Shown one piece after another: positions 23,499-37,300 of a stretch of 64,000 bases of DNA (the stretch's first letter is position 1; every line of letters begins with the position of its first letter). The stretch is from Monilinia fructicola (taxonomy: Eukaryota; Ascomycota; Leotiomycetes; Helotiales; Sclerotiniaceae). The position numbers and the translations under genes were made by a program. Below the pieces are notes generated by a model that saw only the letters and a list, made by a program, of their open reading frames with translations, made no database searches and was not told the DNA's origin. The stretch covers positions 1,567,001 through 1,631,000 of the forward strand of contig VICG01000015.1 of the NCBI GenBank assembly GCA_008692225.1, read 5' to 3'.

Positions 23499-26400
23499 CT
23501 AAGGTAAACACTGACCTACCCCATACGTCAGTATTAGCGTCTTCTAACACAATATCAATATGCCAAGAAAGAACGGTAGCAGTAAACTTACTATAATAAG
23601 CATTGCCGTATATACAAGTACCACTGGCACACACCGTTGGTCCTGTATATCCTATTCCTCCACATTGTCCATATAGCGTTTGCTGTGCCGCAGGAGCCGA
23701 AATCGTGCTTGTGGTTGTGGCTGTGGTGGCAATAGTAGTGCTGGACGTTGATGTCGATGGGAGGTTCGTAGAGCTAGAGGGGGTTGAGCCAGAGCTTGTG
23801 CTAGGTACAGCACCACCAGTGTTGGATATCGTTCCAGTTAATCGTATATCCCTACTACTAGCACCTAAATATACAGTGAATGTCCCAGCTGGTAACAACC
23901 ATGATTGACTTGTGGTATCCCAGTAACTGAGATCTTTCCTCCTCAGCGAAAAGGATAGAGTGCTTGAAGCTGCAGCCCCAAATTGACCTTCTTGAAACCG
24001 CGAAGCTGTCTAGGTGGAGTGTTTGGGACTGAACTTGGGAACCCAATATACAACTGTGCTACTTCTGCGGCCGTAACGGTTCCATTGTTTGTGATTATCG
24101 TCGAAACAGTAGTGATGATATCGTATAGATTTGATTTTCCACCGGGTATTAGAGTGCTACTCCCTGGATTGGTGGAAATAGAAGAGATTACGAGAGAGGA
24201 ATAGGCAAATGTCGTATACGATAATCCAAACCCGAATTCATAACGTGGGGCTATAGAACTTTGATCGAAATGACGATAATCAATAAACAAGCCCTCAGTA
24301 AAACTATCATCGCCGCTTGCAATATTGGCTCCATAATCACTTTGAGTCTTGGCTATAGTGTAGGGCAATTTCCCGCTGGGAGATACGGAGCCGTAGAGAA
24401 TATCCACGAGTGCATTTCCGGATTCTTGACCAGGAATACCGGCCCAAACAATGGCGATGACGTTTGGGAGGGCCAGAATCGATTCAAGAATTAGGGAACC
24501 TACGCTGTGGATTACTACGATAGTGTTTCTGTTTGCAGCGGCAACAGCGGCGACGAGCGCGTTTCCGGAGTGCCATGGGTCGAGGTTTATGCGATCACCT
24601 GCTACTCCTTCGACCTTGTACTTCATTAGCTATGCTGAAGGGTGTATTATGAATGTGGGTCTAATACTCACAGTAATATAACCTTCTCCAGCATCAGAAT
24701 TAATGAAAACGATAGCTGTTGCAGCAGCGCTTGCAACAGAAGCACCAGTTGAAGTCGAATCGGTATTCGAGATGGTTAATGTGGTACCATCTACAGCGGC
24801 TTGTAGTTTGATCGCATCATATGGTGCAGTTAAATAAGGGAAATCGCAAGTACCAGATCCCCAACCCTACCCTCAAGTTAATTCTCTCAAATCACAACTA
24901 GCAACAAATTCAACAGATCGAAATAACTTACCATAGCCAACGTCCCAGTATCACACCCCCTATCGGTACATGAATTAGCACCAGCCGGATTCACAATCGC
25001 ATCTTGACCTATCAGTGCCAAACTTGTGGGCCTTTTAAGTGGCAAGGCATTATTAGCGTTCTTCAATAATACAATTCCATCACGAGCAACAGCCCGAGCG
25101 ATTAGTGTTATGGGTGGATGATACGTTAGGACCGCCAACGCCACCGTTCCAGGAACTCCAGCCGGTTACAACAGGGTAGTTGGTGTCTTGGCCAAGAAGA
25201 TACCATGCGGCCAGGATACGGAGGGCCATATCATCGAGGACGAGTCTGGGGCACTGTGCCGCTGTTTGTTGTTAGAGGGATTTGTCGATATTATGGGTTT
25301 GTGAGAAACCTTACGCAGTAACGGCATTGAGAAGAGCAGTTCCCCATAAGAAATTATTGTCTCCGAAATGATCTCCTGGCATTGACATATCCATGCCTGC
25401 GTTCGCACTACCCACTGTCGTGTGCTGTGCTGTCCAATCTATATATCTTGATCAATATTTTATCAATCTGATATTGTAGTATTCATTCTCCAAGCATGAT
25501 ACATACCGCTGACAATGTAACCTTGGAAATCCAACTCGTTTTTCAATAATCCGGTGAGTAAAGCTTGATTCTCGCAAGCATATGTGGTGTTGAAATTTAT
25601 TGTATGAACACATTACAGATGTGACGTTTGCTTTTACTGCTTCGGCAAAAGGCCATAGATATAACTATATGATCCGTAAGCATGTTCCCTATCCCGCAGT
25701 GGTAATGTTGAAGGTGCCGACCTCATGATTAACTCTATCAGCAATATTCGTACTCAGCGTCTCCCGGTTTAATTCTTGCTCATTTCCGACTATAGAATGT
25801 TATTAGTCGCGGTATAGCGTAGGCATCGATCAACTTACGGTAATGTTTAGCGCATGCTTGAACACCCGCTGCTTGCATACCCTCCACTGTCTAGAAAATT
25901 CCAACATCAGTCCTCAGTTCTCTCTCCTCAAGATATGAAATACAAAAACCGTACATTCGCCATGGCAACACCAGAAAGATATGGGTCGTTACTAAAGCCT
26001 TCCCAATTTCTCCCCCCCCTAATTCGTTTTCATCAGCAGTATTCCCATATAACTCAAACAATAGCTCGCGAGCTACAAACCACGGGGATTTTCCCAAGAG
26101 GTCCAGCCACAGGACCTAACTGATTATGAATACCAAGTGCTTTAGCTTCGGTACCTACAATGTCGATTGGGTTATCATCCGTCCCCTATCACATTTCAAG
26201 CTTTCCACCAATCATAAAAGATGCTATCATACCTAAAGCATACCCTCTCGCATACATCAACTCCGTATCCCACGTGCTCCCTGTGGTAATTCCCGCGGGA
26301 AACGCTGTCACTTGCTGAGCAAATCGAACTCTACCTCACATCACATATCAATTATTTCCATCTCTCCCGACGTATTGCACAATCATGAGGTAAGTTACTT

Positions 26401-26641
26401 ACCCTAGAGGTCCATCCTGTAAACAAAATGCCGGCCATCCAATCGACGAAATGGCAGCAGTATTTCCGACGCAAGGTCCCTTTTCCCACCCAGTACCTGT
26501 AACTAGTGTCACCTTATTCGCATTTGTGAGTTTGGCCAAGGTTGTTCTAGCTTTTGTATAGGCGGCTACCCAGTCTCCGTCGCCAGCTGCAGCACGAATC
26601 GGAGTGGCCAGAGCTACAAGTAAAAGAGAGAGAATTTGCAT
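23499..26641 (-). CDS. secreted GH3 beta-glucosidase with C-terminal CBM1
   Basis: Extracellular beta-glucosidase acting on cello-oligosaccharides. I resolve twelve exons, about 822 residues. A signal peptide starts the protein ([20 protein letters not shown]). GH3 landmarks are [60 protein letters not shown] and the nucleophile motif GYIVSDW, with Asp at about residue 261. These are followed by DGIVLLKN and GYITVEG, then [18 protein letters not shown] Ser/Thr linker leads to a CBM1 ([20 protein letters not shown]...YSQCLP, residues about 790-822). Six single-base indels break the frame: 23976-23979 (missing G), 25102-25103, 25238-25239, 25593-25595, 26012-26019 and 26183-26186 (each +1). Corrected exon lengths sum to 823 codons, so I treat the gene as functional. 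Confidence 0.9.
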
Positions 26642-27308
26642 TTTGTGTATAGAAAATTGACATAAAAGGAAGGAGAAGTCTTAGAGATGGGAACGGTAGA
26701 CCGAAGGTATCATTTGTCATTGATATATACTTCACACTGGCATTCGAGACTCCGCTGTGCACAGTCGGGATTTCGGAGTTACTATGGTTCAATGGATCAT
26801 GCAATTTGTACCGGTAATTTAGATCAGTCACTAATCCGTTGTGCCTCATCTAGGAGCCTGGGCGTGTTTATTTTAACGTCACCAGACGCCAGATGACCCA
26901 ACCTCATCGTCGGCAGTTGGTAACCAAGCACGAAAACTATACTGTACCTCACTCGGTAGGCGCAGTATGCGGTACAGAATCTGATTATTGTTCCTCTCAC
27001 GGCACGTTCATTGACTCAATGCTGAAAATCGCACTTTGAATACATAGTATGGTTGGATGCGGTTGGGTACAACTCGCCAAGTAGTATTTGCATTTAGCAT
27101 AAATTCCCCACAAACCGCCACACTGCTCCCGGTCCGAACTTCCATTTCGGCACTTGAGCGGCCGGATCTGATTGGCGCTGGTCTATTCTTTGTGTGAGTT
27201 ACCTTGAACTCCTTGAGAGAATCGATGCTGGCTTGTGGCCAAATAGTCTGTGGAACTACTATGCTCTGATCTTGGTATCATATTTGGTGCTTCAAAAACA
27301 GAAAAATC
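26642..27308. promoter_or_regulatory. promoter side of the GH3 gene
   Basis: 0.67 kb upstream of the glucosidase start and downstream of the oxygenase. One CreA-like SYGGRG site (CCCCAC on the plus strand near 27107) would fit carbon repression, but a single such site occurs by chance. Confidence 0.3.
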
Positions 27309-28885
27309 TCATCTGGCGTCTACATCGTATAAAACGTCTGTTCGAATGACGTATTTCGCTGAAGCCTTGGAGCCCCTTTTAACACCAGTACCTTCGTGAA
27401 GTAGGCTTCCTTCAGTTTCTCCATGTGGAAACATCGCCACACTACCCTGGATGGGTTTTATGGAATATGCATTCATGCAACCTTCTTTTGCACTAGGAAG
27501 GAAATAGGTCGTCTCACCAGCATCAAACTCATCATTCAGGTATATCAAGAATGTGAATAGAGAGGACTGTTTTGCGCCTGGTGGGGAGGAATCGTAGATA
27601 TACGTATCATTCGTGGGATCGATTCCAGAAGGGGGCCAAGCACCATCTGAAGAGAGTTGCTTCTTAGCAAGATGATGAGATACAAAGGGAGAGGACAACT
27701 ACTCACCAATATGGGCACGATATTCAGCGCCAGGGACGTATCGGTAAACACGAAATCTTCTGTTTAGGCCCCTTACCTGTTTTCCATTGACCTGAGCTGG
27801 AACGAAATCTTTGACTCTATTCCAGACTCCATCACAGAATGCATTGTCTGCGACCCAGTAAAAATTATGAGCCAGAATACTATTCTCTTCGCCTTCCGCG
27901 CGTATTGGGGCATCGGGTGTGAATCCTACCGTCTCACCTGCAGCAATGATTCGAATACATTCTTCAGGACTCAATACATCCTTGAGTAAGTGTAGGTTAG
28001 GTACGATTGGATGTGTATGGTGTGTCGTCTTAGGAGGGGTGTCAGAAAAGGTGATAGCATTATCCTGAGATGCCCATAGAATCGCTGGGTGAAGATTCGC
28101 AGGCTTACGATCCAAACCTGGGGTTGTTTCTATGATGCGGAACTGAGATTTAATGTCTTCAGGCAAAGACTTGAATATACTGCCATCCAGGACAGAATCA
28201 TAGATCTGCTTGCGGGGTATCGTATTATCCCTCAGATTCCATGCTTTCCTTGGTACGATGGGACCATCCGTGACCACACCATCCTCAATTGAATAATCTA
28301 CCGGGCCAGTGACTCGAAGAATTGCATCTAGCACGATCAGCAATTGCTCCTCTCGTTTTGTTCGCTTTGCTCCAGTATCGTCTAGCTGTTCTGCAAGACC
28401 ACTAACAACATCTAAATCTCGAACCCATCGGCAGAGAGCACCCAGCTTAGGCTTTTGTTGTCGAATTCGCATCTCCGCGAGGAGAATTCGGGCTTCGGTG
28501 TAGCCTTCGTCTGCCAGTGCACCACTTACACGCGCCGTAGGGTTTGTATCGACTAGACCATAATTAGTGCTCATCCGACAGTGATATGGGATGATAGCAT
28601 ACTGGACGCATTGAAGCCTGTTGTGCAAGCATTTCGGAAGTCAAAAACCGCAGTTCGCAATTCTTTACATGCCTTCGATTTAATAAGAGCAGGATTTTGC
28701 GCAAGTGTGTTGAGAGTGTCCACAGATATCTCGATGTCTTCTTCAGCGATTAGAATGTCGTGTAGGGTTTTGGGTTCAGTCGGAACTTCTGGAGGTGGAG
28801 TAATAACATTTGAGGTCTTCACCTTTTTGATGTTATGCTCGGTAGACAGGCCTTGCTGCTTCCTCTTGCCCTTTGACTTAGCCAT
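27309..28885 (-). CDS. 2OG-Fe(II) oxygenase (prolyl-4-hydroxylase-like)
   Basis: Fe(II)- and 2-oxoglutarate-dependent dioxygenase, probably nuclear or cytosolic given the Lys/Arg-rich start MAKSKGKRKQQG and the lack of a signal peptide. Exons 28603-28885, 27707-28552 and 27309-27646 give exactly 489 codons. The jelly-roll core is at the C-terminus: VYRYVPGAEYRAHIDGAWPP carries the HxD metal pair (His375, Asp377, with Asp formed across the second intron). LLHEG carries the distal His (about 460) and KYVIRTDVLY the 2OG-binding Arg (about 478). LSPEECIRIIAAGETVGF precedes the core, as in P4H-like proteins. The N-terminal 200 residues are helical and of unknown function. No frame errors. Substrate unknown. 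Confidence 0.85.
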
Positions 28886-30030
28886 TGATTTAGGACAATG
28901 TATGTCTAGGTATGATTAGAGAAATTGATCGTACAATATGATCTGACTTGAAGAATTATAAAATCCAAGATATATTGCCGAGCGGTGAAGAGTCGTTTGC
29001 CACCCCACTTCCCCAATGTCTCCACAAACTATCCAACCATTTATATTTTCATAGACACTCTTTTCCATATGCATACGAAGGCTGAAATCCTGAAGAACCA
29101 AGTGCAAGAGGATTTTCTTCCCTTCTTAAAGAAGACTCCCCTAGTTAAATTTCTTAAGACATCAATACACCAACGCCTTATATAAGATGGATGCAAAGAG
29201 ACGAGTTGTTTCTTCATCTATATTTTCGAAGTTAGAGTGGTGGCTCTACTAATTATCTGGATTTCCCTGTGTTGGAAGTCTTCAAACTGAACTGGAATGT
29301 CTGGATCTATATCTATCACCAACTCTCTTAATTGACACATTTATTCATGCTTCACCTCTTTGCAATATTGCTGTTGGAAACATGCTATTGTGAGGTAATC
29401 AAGTTCATGTGGTTGAGCTTTTGAGGGGACTAGGTCTTGCAAATGTATGTGTGACAAGACCAATGTTCTTGACATCTCTGTCCAAATGAGTGATTTTTGT
29501 GTCAGCAACTTTTCATTCATTCTGTAATCAAGTGAGGGCCTTCCACTACAAGCAACAAGGATATTGTCGAATCTCCGACCAAGATCACGAAGGGTCAGGA
29601 TATCAGGTGTATGTCATCCAGACCAATGATCATTCAGACAATTTCGCAAGAGTAAGCTGGATTTGGTAGTGCAGCCACTGAAACAGCTCGTCTATTGCTC
29701 AACGAATTGTTTAGCAAGCCAGTACACCATTTTGTGCATTCAAATAATATGCATGCAGTATGCAGTATGCAAGGAGTAAGATTGACGATAGACTTATCGA
29801 TTGAGATCTGGCCCGCGATATACTGGATACCTATTGGCGGGGTATTCTTCAGAGGGCGTTTCTGCGTAAGATTATTCAGATATATATATATGCCCCAAGG
29901 TCCCCACGATCATATCTGCAATTGAAAATCCAAGAAAAACTATTAATCTACCACATACAACTATCATCAGTGGACCGTTTTCCTTCTATCTATTCTCCCT
30001 TCTGACTGACTCATCGCTCCAGCAGAGACT
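28886..30030. promoter_or_regulatory. divergent intergenic region, oxygenase / pathogen-related protein
   Basis: 1.1 kb between divergent starts. No other gene is supported. It should hold both promoters. I see no distinctive site. Confidence 0.4.
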
Positions 30031-31023
30031 ATGGCTTCAGCACAAGAAGAACCACCCATAGATTCGTCCGCCAGTTTGCCAGATTACCTCCTCGATCCTA
30101 ACGCAGTAATGAAGGATGTTGACGCGAAATGGCGATACAACCAGCCACCAGACTACACAAATACTAGAAAAGTCTGGGCACAAAGTATGTAATTCTCATA
30201 GCCAGGTTATCATCCAAACCATTTCTCAATTAATCAACCAAAAGAAGCTTCATTGACTCCTTCCCGCAGCAAAAACCCAGAATCACGCCGCCGCATCCCT
30301 ACCCTCTCTCGTGGAGAACCTCGTCAAGAACTGGGAAGTAGAAGCCTCTTTCAAAACGGACATTGCCGATTGGCGCACTATTGACCATCCAAATTTCACT
30401 TTCTCCATCAACGGTTCTGCGCCCGTTACTGGCGAATATATGCTAAGAGTTGGTACTTACAATGCGATCTTGACATCCAATGAATACTATTCGCCTGAGA
30501 AATCAGACTTTTCAAGTAGTCATAAGACATTCAAGAGGATGATGCCGACTTTTGCATGGGAGGTACTGGAGGTTTACAGTGGGCCTCCTGTCGTAAGCTT
30601 TAAATGGAGACATTGGGGGATTATGAAGAATGATTATGTAGGAGTCAATCAGTATGTTTTATTCTATCTTATTCTAGTTCACCTTTGCTTTTCTCCTTGA
30701 CCTATTACACCGTACTGACCCCTACCAGTAAAGGCGAAAAGGTAACCGTCCCCGCCCATGGAGGGACAATTGATATTCAAGGAGTCGCAATAGCCAAAGT
30801 CGACGCAGCTGTGCGTCTCCAGTCTGTAGAGATTTTCTACGATCCTTTCGAAATGTTCCGGCAGATAGCAAAGAAAGCCGATCTTAAGAAAACAGAGTTG
30901 CCGAGCAATAGCAAGGAGGACTTAACAACCTTGCTACACGGGGAAGAATATGCTGCTGAGAAATCAGAAGCTGGGGTAGCTTCTGCCGGGTGTCCATTTT
31001 TTCCTGGAGAGAATAGAGAATAG
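30031..31023 (+). CDS. pathogen-related protein, SnoaL-like fold
   Basis: Member of the pathogen-related protein family (SnoaL/NTF2-like fold) shared by fungi and plants; biochemical role not established. Exons 30031-30184, 30270-30651 and 30729-31023 give exactly 277 codons. The typical family run is visible: DYLLDPNAVMKD and KWRYNQPPDYT, then LVENLVKNWEVE, HPNFTFSINGSAPVTGEYML and TFAWEVLEVYSGPPVVSFKW, then YDPFEMFRQIAKKADLKK. The C-terminus SAGCPFFPG is also typical for fungal members. No signal peptide. Start chosen at the first ATG (MASAQEEPP). The gene is intact. Confidence 0.85.
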
Positions 31024-32398
31024 GGCGACTGTTGGGGCTCAGAATTGAAATCATGGTCCATTTTCTTGGGTTGACAGTACTTGACATTTCGATGCTACTC
31101 TATGGATACTATAGCGTTCGTTATCTAAGATTAAGTTTGACAATATGCAATCTCACTCACCCAAGCCTCTACTCAGTGGTAGAAAGGGCTTCTATAAATG
31201 ATACCTCTTTAATTGTTAATGAGCTCAGTTAAGTTCAATCAAATGTTGGACAGCGGTCTTGAGTATTTGTATTTTAATTTCGCAAACCACTCTACTCATA
31301 TGTTGCTCAATGGATATCGACAACTTATAGACTTCCGTGCTCTATGGCCTTCCTACTTGTGAGAAGAAGAACGTTCTCGCCCATCTGTCCTACCAACATA
31401 TGGACTACAAAATTCAACTAGTCAACTCCACTGTTTTGTGTATAGTACCGGTATCTAGAAAAAGTCTTGCCCCCTGTCATATTATTGATTGCTTTATTGT
31501 TCTAGAACAGCATTCTAGAAAATCCGATGAAACTCGAATAGTCCGAGCATTGAAGCTTGTGGACAATATGAATTTCCATTCTTGGCAGGGCTGAACATTT
31601 TCCCTCAAAGAACACTCGAGTGCTTTATTTATGCTTTTATTGGGTCGGTTGCTGGATATCCTGACAATTGAAACTTCTCGATGTATAAACGATTTTTGTG
31701 CTTTGTACTAAGACTTGAGTTTTAAGCAGAGTACCGGCTCTGGACCGCCTCAAATTTGTCGACAAGAAGGATCACAAAGAGGATCTGCCCAACTTGCAGC
31801 ATTGTTTCCTTCGTTATATTGAACTCTTCCTGATTCAAAGATATATCAATAATGTCCACCTGGAGAAAGGATCCAGTCATTTATCTCGGCTTCTCGTATT
31901 TAACGCACTAAGTCGTGGCATGATAGGAAGACCGTGCGATTGTTTCGACTTTAGGACTTGTAACCTTTGATTCAGTAATCAAGCATTTCAAGTCCCAAAA
32001 TTGATTTCATTTAACCTATTCCATCTAGAAAATGTTTTGGAAATTCGCACCGATGCTTGTGTATAAGAAATCTACCTACACCATTCGATGGTAGGAATAT
32101 TACGTCAAGCCACTGTTTTTATTGGCAGAGATAGTTCTGACGTAGAAGACCACGACATCCCTGATCACTTATTCATTCTTGACATGAAATTCACGCAAGC
32201 TGCTCCTCATATAGATTAACATCGAGAAATCGAAACAAGCAAGCGTTTATATCCTTTTGCGAGCTTTTCTGGTGGAAGTTGAAGTCTCACAAATTGTACA
32301 TTAATGTTAGGCTTAGGATTTGACATTTGACACTTTCAAGGGCTGGCTCTCTTCGTAATGTTCATTGCTACTTGAACAAATGATCGCATATACGATCA
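31024..32398. other. 1.4-kb intergenic stretch
   Basis: No supported gene. It holds the 3' end of the pathogen-related gene and the promoter of the membrane protein gene. The only frame of note is 31337-31594 (plus, 85 codons), without features. Confidence 0.45.
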
Positions 32399-34346
32399 AT
32401 GTTATCCCGATGGATTATAGCGTTGGCAATGGCGTTGCTGGTACAGGTGACGGTGGTCTTATCGACTGCTGTTGTTAGATATGATTTTAAGCAAAGTGGA
32501 AATCAGGTGTTGAACCAGGAGCAAGGAAATAGAACTTGGGGGCAGACGCAAAAAGTACAAGGCCAGAGAGAGAAACACCAAAAATTGCAAGGCCCGGAAG
32601 CGCAGTGTCGACAATTGAAGTCTCAGGTGTGGCAAAGTCGACCAGTTGGGGGACAAAGACAGCAATCTCAATTAACTAATACGGAAGGATCTGGGAAATG
32701 CTTTCTGCCAAATGGATCTGCAGATCCGAACGGAATCCCTTGCTTTACCAACGATAACACAAGTCGATGTTGTGGATCTGATGAATTTTGTTCGACAAAT
32801 AAATTGTGCGTTTCTAAAAACGACGCAAACAAATTCTCCCGTGGCTCTTGTGTTGATTCTACTTTTCAAGCGACTTCTTGTCCAAATTTCTGTCAGAGTG
32901 GTGAGCATTCAACCCATGATAATGACAGGAGGGAATTCTTTGCTGATAATACTATAGCCAACAATACAGGAGCTGTATTACCATGTGGTGATCCATCGCT
33001 AAGTCAATTTTGTTGCGATGAAGGACAAGGTTTTGCGTGCTGTTTGACACCGAGCAAGTTATTTACACTGGGGAAAGGAACAACTTTTACTGAAAACTCC
33101 CCCAATCAAGGAGCCACCTCAACCCCAAACTCCCAATCACAAATAATATCTCAGCCTGGAACTACTCGCACTGAGACCGCAACACAAATTCAAACCCAGA
33201 TACCCTCTGCAACTCAAACGGTGATCAGAACATCCGTCTCTATCTCCATCCAAATCGTTACGACTACTCGACCCACCATATCCTTCCAGATAATTACAGC
33301 TAGTCGACCATCTGTTTCCACTTCAGCCATATCATTTTCGCCGGTAGCTTCAACAACATCTTCGACATCCGTACTTCTTGTTACAACTCCTCAGATCCAA
33401 CCATCTAATTCCCTCGATGCAACTCGAAGTGCAAGCGTATTCCAAAATCAAAATGGACAAATGACAACGTCAGCCACAAATTCTCAAAAGTCAATACAAA
33501 CACAAAATGAAAATCAGGTCGAAACTCAAGATATACAAACTACTTTGACAAAGTTATTCGAACGCCCCAACATGGGTATCATAATCGCTGGGGCCAGCGC
33601 GTTTGTTCTCATTATGTTTGTTAGCATCTTGATATGTTGTATAAGAAGACGGAAACGGAGACGGGCCGCTAACAAGCTGGCACAGTCACAGGATGGAACA
33701 AGACGAGGGTCTGAATCAGAGAAAGGGATTAGTGAGAACATGGGGAACAAGGAAGGCAGTGGGGATGAAGATGCAAGTATCGGCGTATTCGTTGCTGTGT
33801 CCGAGAAATTCAGGGGGTTGAAGGGAAAACCAAATATCCGTGAGCAGGAAGATGAAAGGATATCGAGGGAATTTGATGGGGCGCTTGGTGGTGGGATGTA
33901 TCTAGAGGGTGGAACAATGGGAAGGGGGCGGCCGTTTGTGAAGGGTGGAGAAGGGTTATCGGGGGGAGAGAGGAGAGGTATCAATGCACGGGACACCAAG
34001 GATGCGAGTCCCAACATCCCATTGTTCTCATCTCCAAGTTTCAACGCTCCTAGAATACCTCCTAGTATACCTGTTTCACCTCTCCAGGCACTTCAATATC
34101 GAGAATCTCAACATTCTAGAAGATCCTTCGATTCGGGGTCCTCCGGGTTCTCGCTATAGTCGTGCGACAACGGGGGAAACACTGCGGATGCCGATACGGT
34201 TAGATATGCCGGTTCCATATCGTCCGAGTCCAATAGGGAGTAATGGTCCTTATAGAATGTTTTATGGGGAGGAAGAGCAGGGTCTTCGGCTTGGGTCCAG
34301 GGGGGTAGATCAGCAGCGGCAAGAGCAACCGAGGGGCTTTATTTGA
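32399..34346 (+). CDS. Cys-rich single-pass plasma membrane protein, sensor-like
   Basis: Type I membrane protein. A signal peptide (MLSRWIIALAMALLVQVTVVLS) is followed by a Gln-rich spacer. A Cys-rich ectodomain follows (GKCFLPNGSADPNGIPCF, RCCGSDEFC, KLCVS, SCPNFC, FCCDEGQGFACC; residues about 100-220). A Ser/Thr/Gln-rich stalk (220-385) leads to one transmembrane helix (MGIIIAGASAFVLIMFVSILICC, about 391-413). A basic stop-transfer RRRKRRRA and a cytoplasmic tail follow. The layout resembles fungal wall sensors, but I see no WSC domain. One extra G at 34135-34138 gives a premature stop at 34159; removing it adds about 62 residues and a whole-codon length (649 codons to 34346). The longer C-terminus is an inference. 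Confidence 0.75.
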
Positions 34347-37300
34347 TCATTTATTCCTTTAACTGGATAAAATTCCTAGTATTAGAGGTTTGGGTTGAAG
34401 GTCCTGGTGGTCTGGGGAGGAAACGAGATGGTGGGGAGTGGAATAAATAATTTTAATGATATGCAGTTCAAAGCCCAGCCCCATATAACATCAGTCTACG
34501 CATATTGATCGATATCACTCATGAATTTGACCCTCATGCATGAAACTACAACCTCCTCAAGCTCAAGATAACAATGTCTCCAAGTAGAACACATTCTTTT
34601 AAGAAAGGCTCATTTTCATCAGATTATTTCGGCACGCTGATGATAGTCTGAAACAATATAAAAGTGAATGGATAGTTAGCAGTATTTGAGCTTTATAGAC
34701 GAGGTTGAATGTTTCTCAAGAGACTGCAAACTCTGGTTTGATTCATATCGGTTGAATTGGTGACTTGCGGAAAGACTAGAGAATGAAGGTAAACTCAAAC
34801 CGACTCCGAGCTAGTAACCATATCAGATGTGACGATTGAAACAACTCTTGATACTGGTATCTTGAAAGATAACTTCCATCCAGATTTTGATAGAGAGAGA
34901 TTGAATGGATCTTTTATTTCTTGTAATTCTCATAGCGTATGGTGTTTGGTGACTGTAAGTGGCGTTGTGGACTTGATAGATATGCGACTCACACCTACAG
35001 CTTCTATTGCTTGCACACACATTTCAAGGAGTGCAAGATATAATCTAGCTATCACGGGCGAAAAGAATTCGTAGAAGATTCGACTGTCATGTTTTGGTTT
35101 TTTGCCGTGGCTCTTCGAGGGAGCCTTCATGTCTGGATCGCCGAGGCATAAAGATGTAGTGTTACGTTCGTATAACATAGCGGACTTGAGGTCTTCCTGA
35201 TGGACTGTATCCTTCTTGATGTGAAAGTGGAATGATGTAAAGATATTCTGGTTGGAGACAGAACATCGGTTGGAAAATGATTTGCGCATCGCGCTCTCAG
35301 ATATGGTTGAGGATACATCGCGGAGTATACACGTCGTACATAGAAAGACATCTATCCGATGTAGACTGTATGATTTAGTCTGAAGGACAGGTTGCAGCAT
35401 GATCGTTTGCAAACTAGAATCGTGAGGTGCTATAGGAAATGAATGAAGATTGAAGGTCATACAAATTCGGAGCTTGTTAATTGGTATTAAAATCCGGATA
35501 TACTTCTAGTATAGAGAATCTCCTATTCTATCACTTGAGAGGTGGGCCATATAGCATATTGGAAATTGGTGGTGTTGCATCCGAAGAGGAAGCACGATCG
35601 AAATCATGACACGGGCAGAGCTTCTTCTCCTTGTTGGACAATGCCGAAAGTTCTTAGTTGAAGATTGCAGAGTATTGTCCATGTCGCATAATGATAGTTA
35701 TCAGCTGAAAGCTTTGGAGATTTTCCGTGGTATGACTTCCTTCTGTGACTTCATATCTGTTATTTCCCATCCTATTATTCAACATAAGATTTAGGCAGCA
35801 CATGGTGTCTATATATATCGAAGCCCGTATGCGATTCGGTCCGGTCCAGAGTTTTAATATGATGTCAGCCTGAAATCGTACGACCTTCACATATTAATTG
35901 TCAGACTCGGATGCATGGAATCGTTTTGTTCGCTCAAAGTGGAAAAATTGGGGCTATCATCAATAAAGTCAACACGAGATTTTATTGATAAGTGCCGAAA
36001 TACTCGGCGAACAGTGAGTCGGGACGAAAGCTAATTAGCCAAAGCAGTTTTTATCGGTCAGGTATATGAGTTGTACATCTAGTCGGCTGCGTTCCATTGG
36101 ATTATAATCTCCAACCGGTGCTTGATACGGTAAGCCAAGCTGATTTTTGATGAAACGCGGCGAAGAAAAAGCGGGAGCTTGGGAGCCGAGATACCCTAAT
36201 CACTTTGTGGTCCAAATTATAGTAAGCTCATACATATATTCCCCAAACCCTCCTTATTTCATTTTCTGGATGATATCTCTCAAAGAAGACCACAACTAGA
36301 ACGAGAGCACTGAATTGAGAATGATACTAATCATCCTCTTTTGTTGAAAAAAACGATTATCTCTGGGCACTTTGGCGTAATGAGTAGCCTGGGCCTGAGC
36401 ACATATTCTTGTGCTTTTGAGAATCTTGGTAATGACAGTGAAACAATCAACCAAGAATGAATAGTGGTTTCCCCAAAGTTTGGATGCTTTCCAATGGGTC
36501 GAAACGGAACAGACTTTATTCACTTCGTTTGAAGTACAAATTGAGGACAGAGAGCCAACAGAAGATGCACCCCTAACCTTGCTTTGAGTGTCTGAGAGAG
36601 AGAAAAGGGATGACAAGCTTGGAACCTGATTTCACTCTTAGTAGCTCGACATAATCGGAAATGTGTGGCAAAGATACATCGCGATGAATGTGAGGTGTAA
36701 CTTGAACTGAACTGGTTATAGGTTGAAGTGGAGGTACCAATAGGCCTATAGCATTTTTACCCAGTCCTCTGAGGACATATATTCCTCACACAAGATTAAG
36801 AATGAGATTGATGGTGCCGGATCTTGGGAGTTGAGTACGCGTAGGGCCGGGAAAGGAACCGAAAAGGACCGAGCACGTGATAATGTCAATTGATCGTCGA
36901 AAGGCAGTTGCTACTACAGAAGTTCCACTCGGATTCACGGAGTTCTTCAAAGTACCTCATCGCTGTTAATGTCCAACATGAAAGTCCGGAGTACGCAAAA
37001 TACATCGACGTGGTAGAGCTGTCACCTGATTATACTCCGCAGCTCCGATTCGCCTATTTAAACTTTCACCATGACATAGTTCTATCGCAAACAACGAACT
37101 GGGAAGAATTCGAAGCAAATACACGATCAATACTCATGTTATTGTGATGTCCAAATTTACCATCCAGATGAGTTCATCTACTAGAAAACAAACAAGTTCC
37201 TCGGAATCGCGTCACTCGCATCGCGTGGCTGGCTTACACCAATTCACGTGATAATCCCTTCTTGTTATCCTCTTGGGCGACCCATTCCTGCGAACAAGCA

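Noticed and set aside
23603..23908. Val-rich plus-strand frame over the GH3 linker
   Set aside because: Antisense of the Ser/Thr linker and CBM1.
28553..28602. Apparent frameshift in the oxygenase gene
   Set aside because: Explained by a 50-nt intron with GTATGC donor, CACTAAT branch site and TCTAG acceptor; the exons then sum to whole codons.
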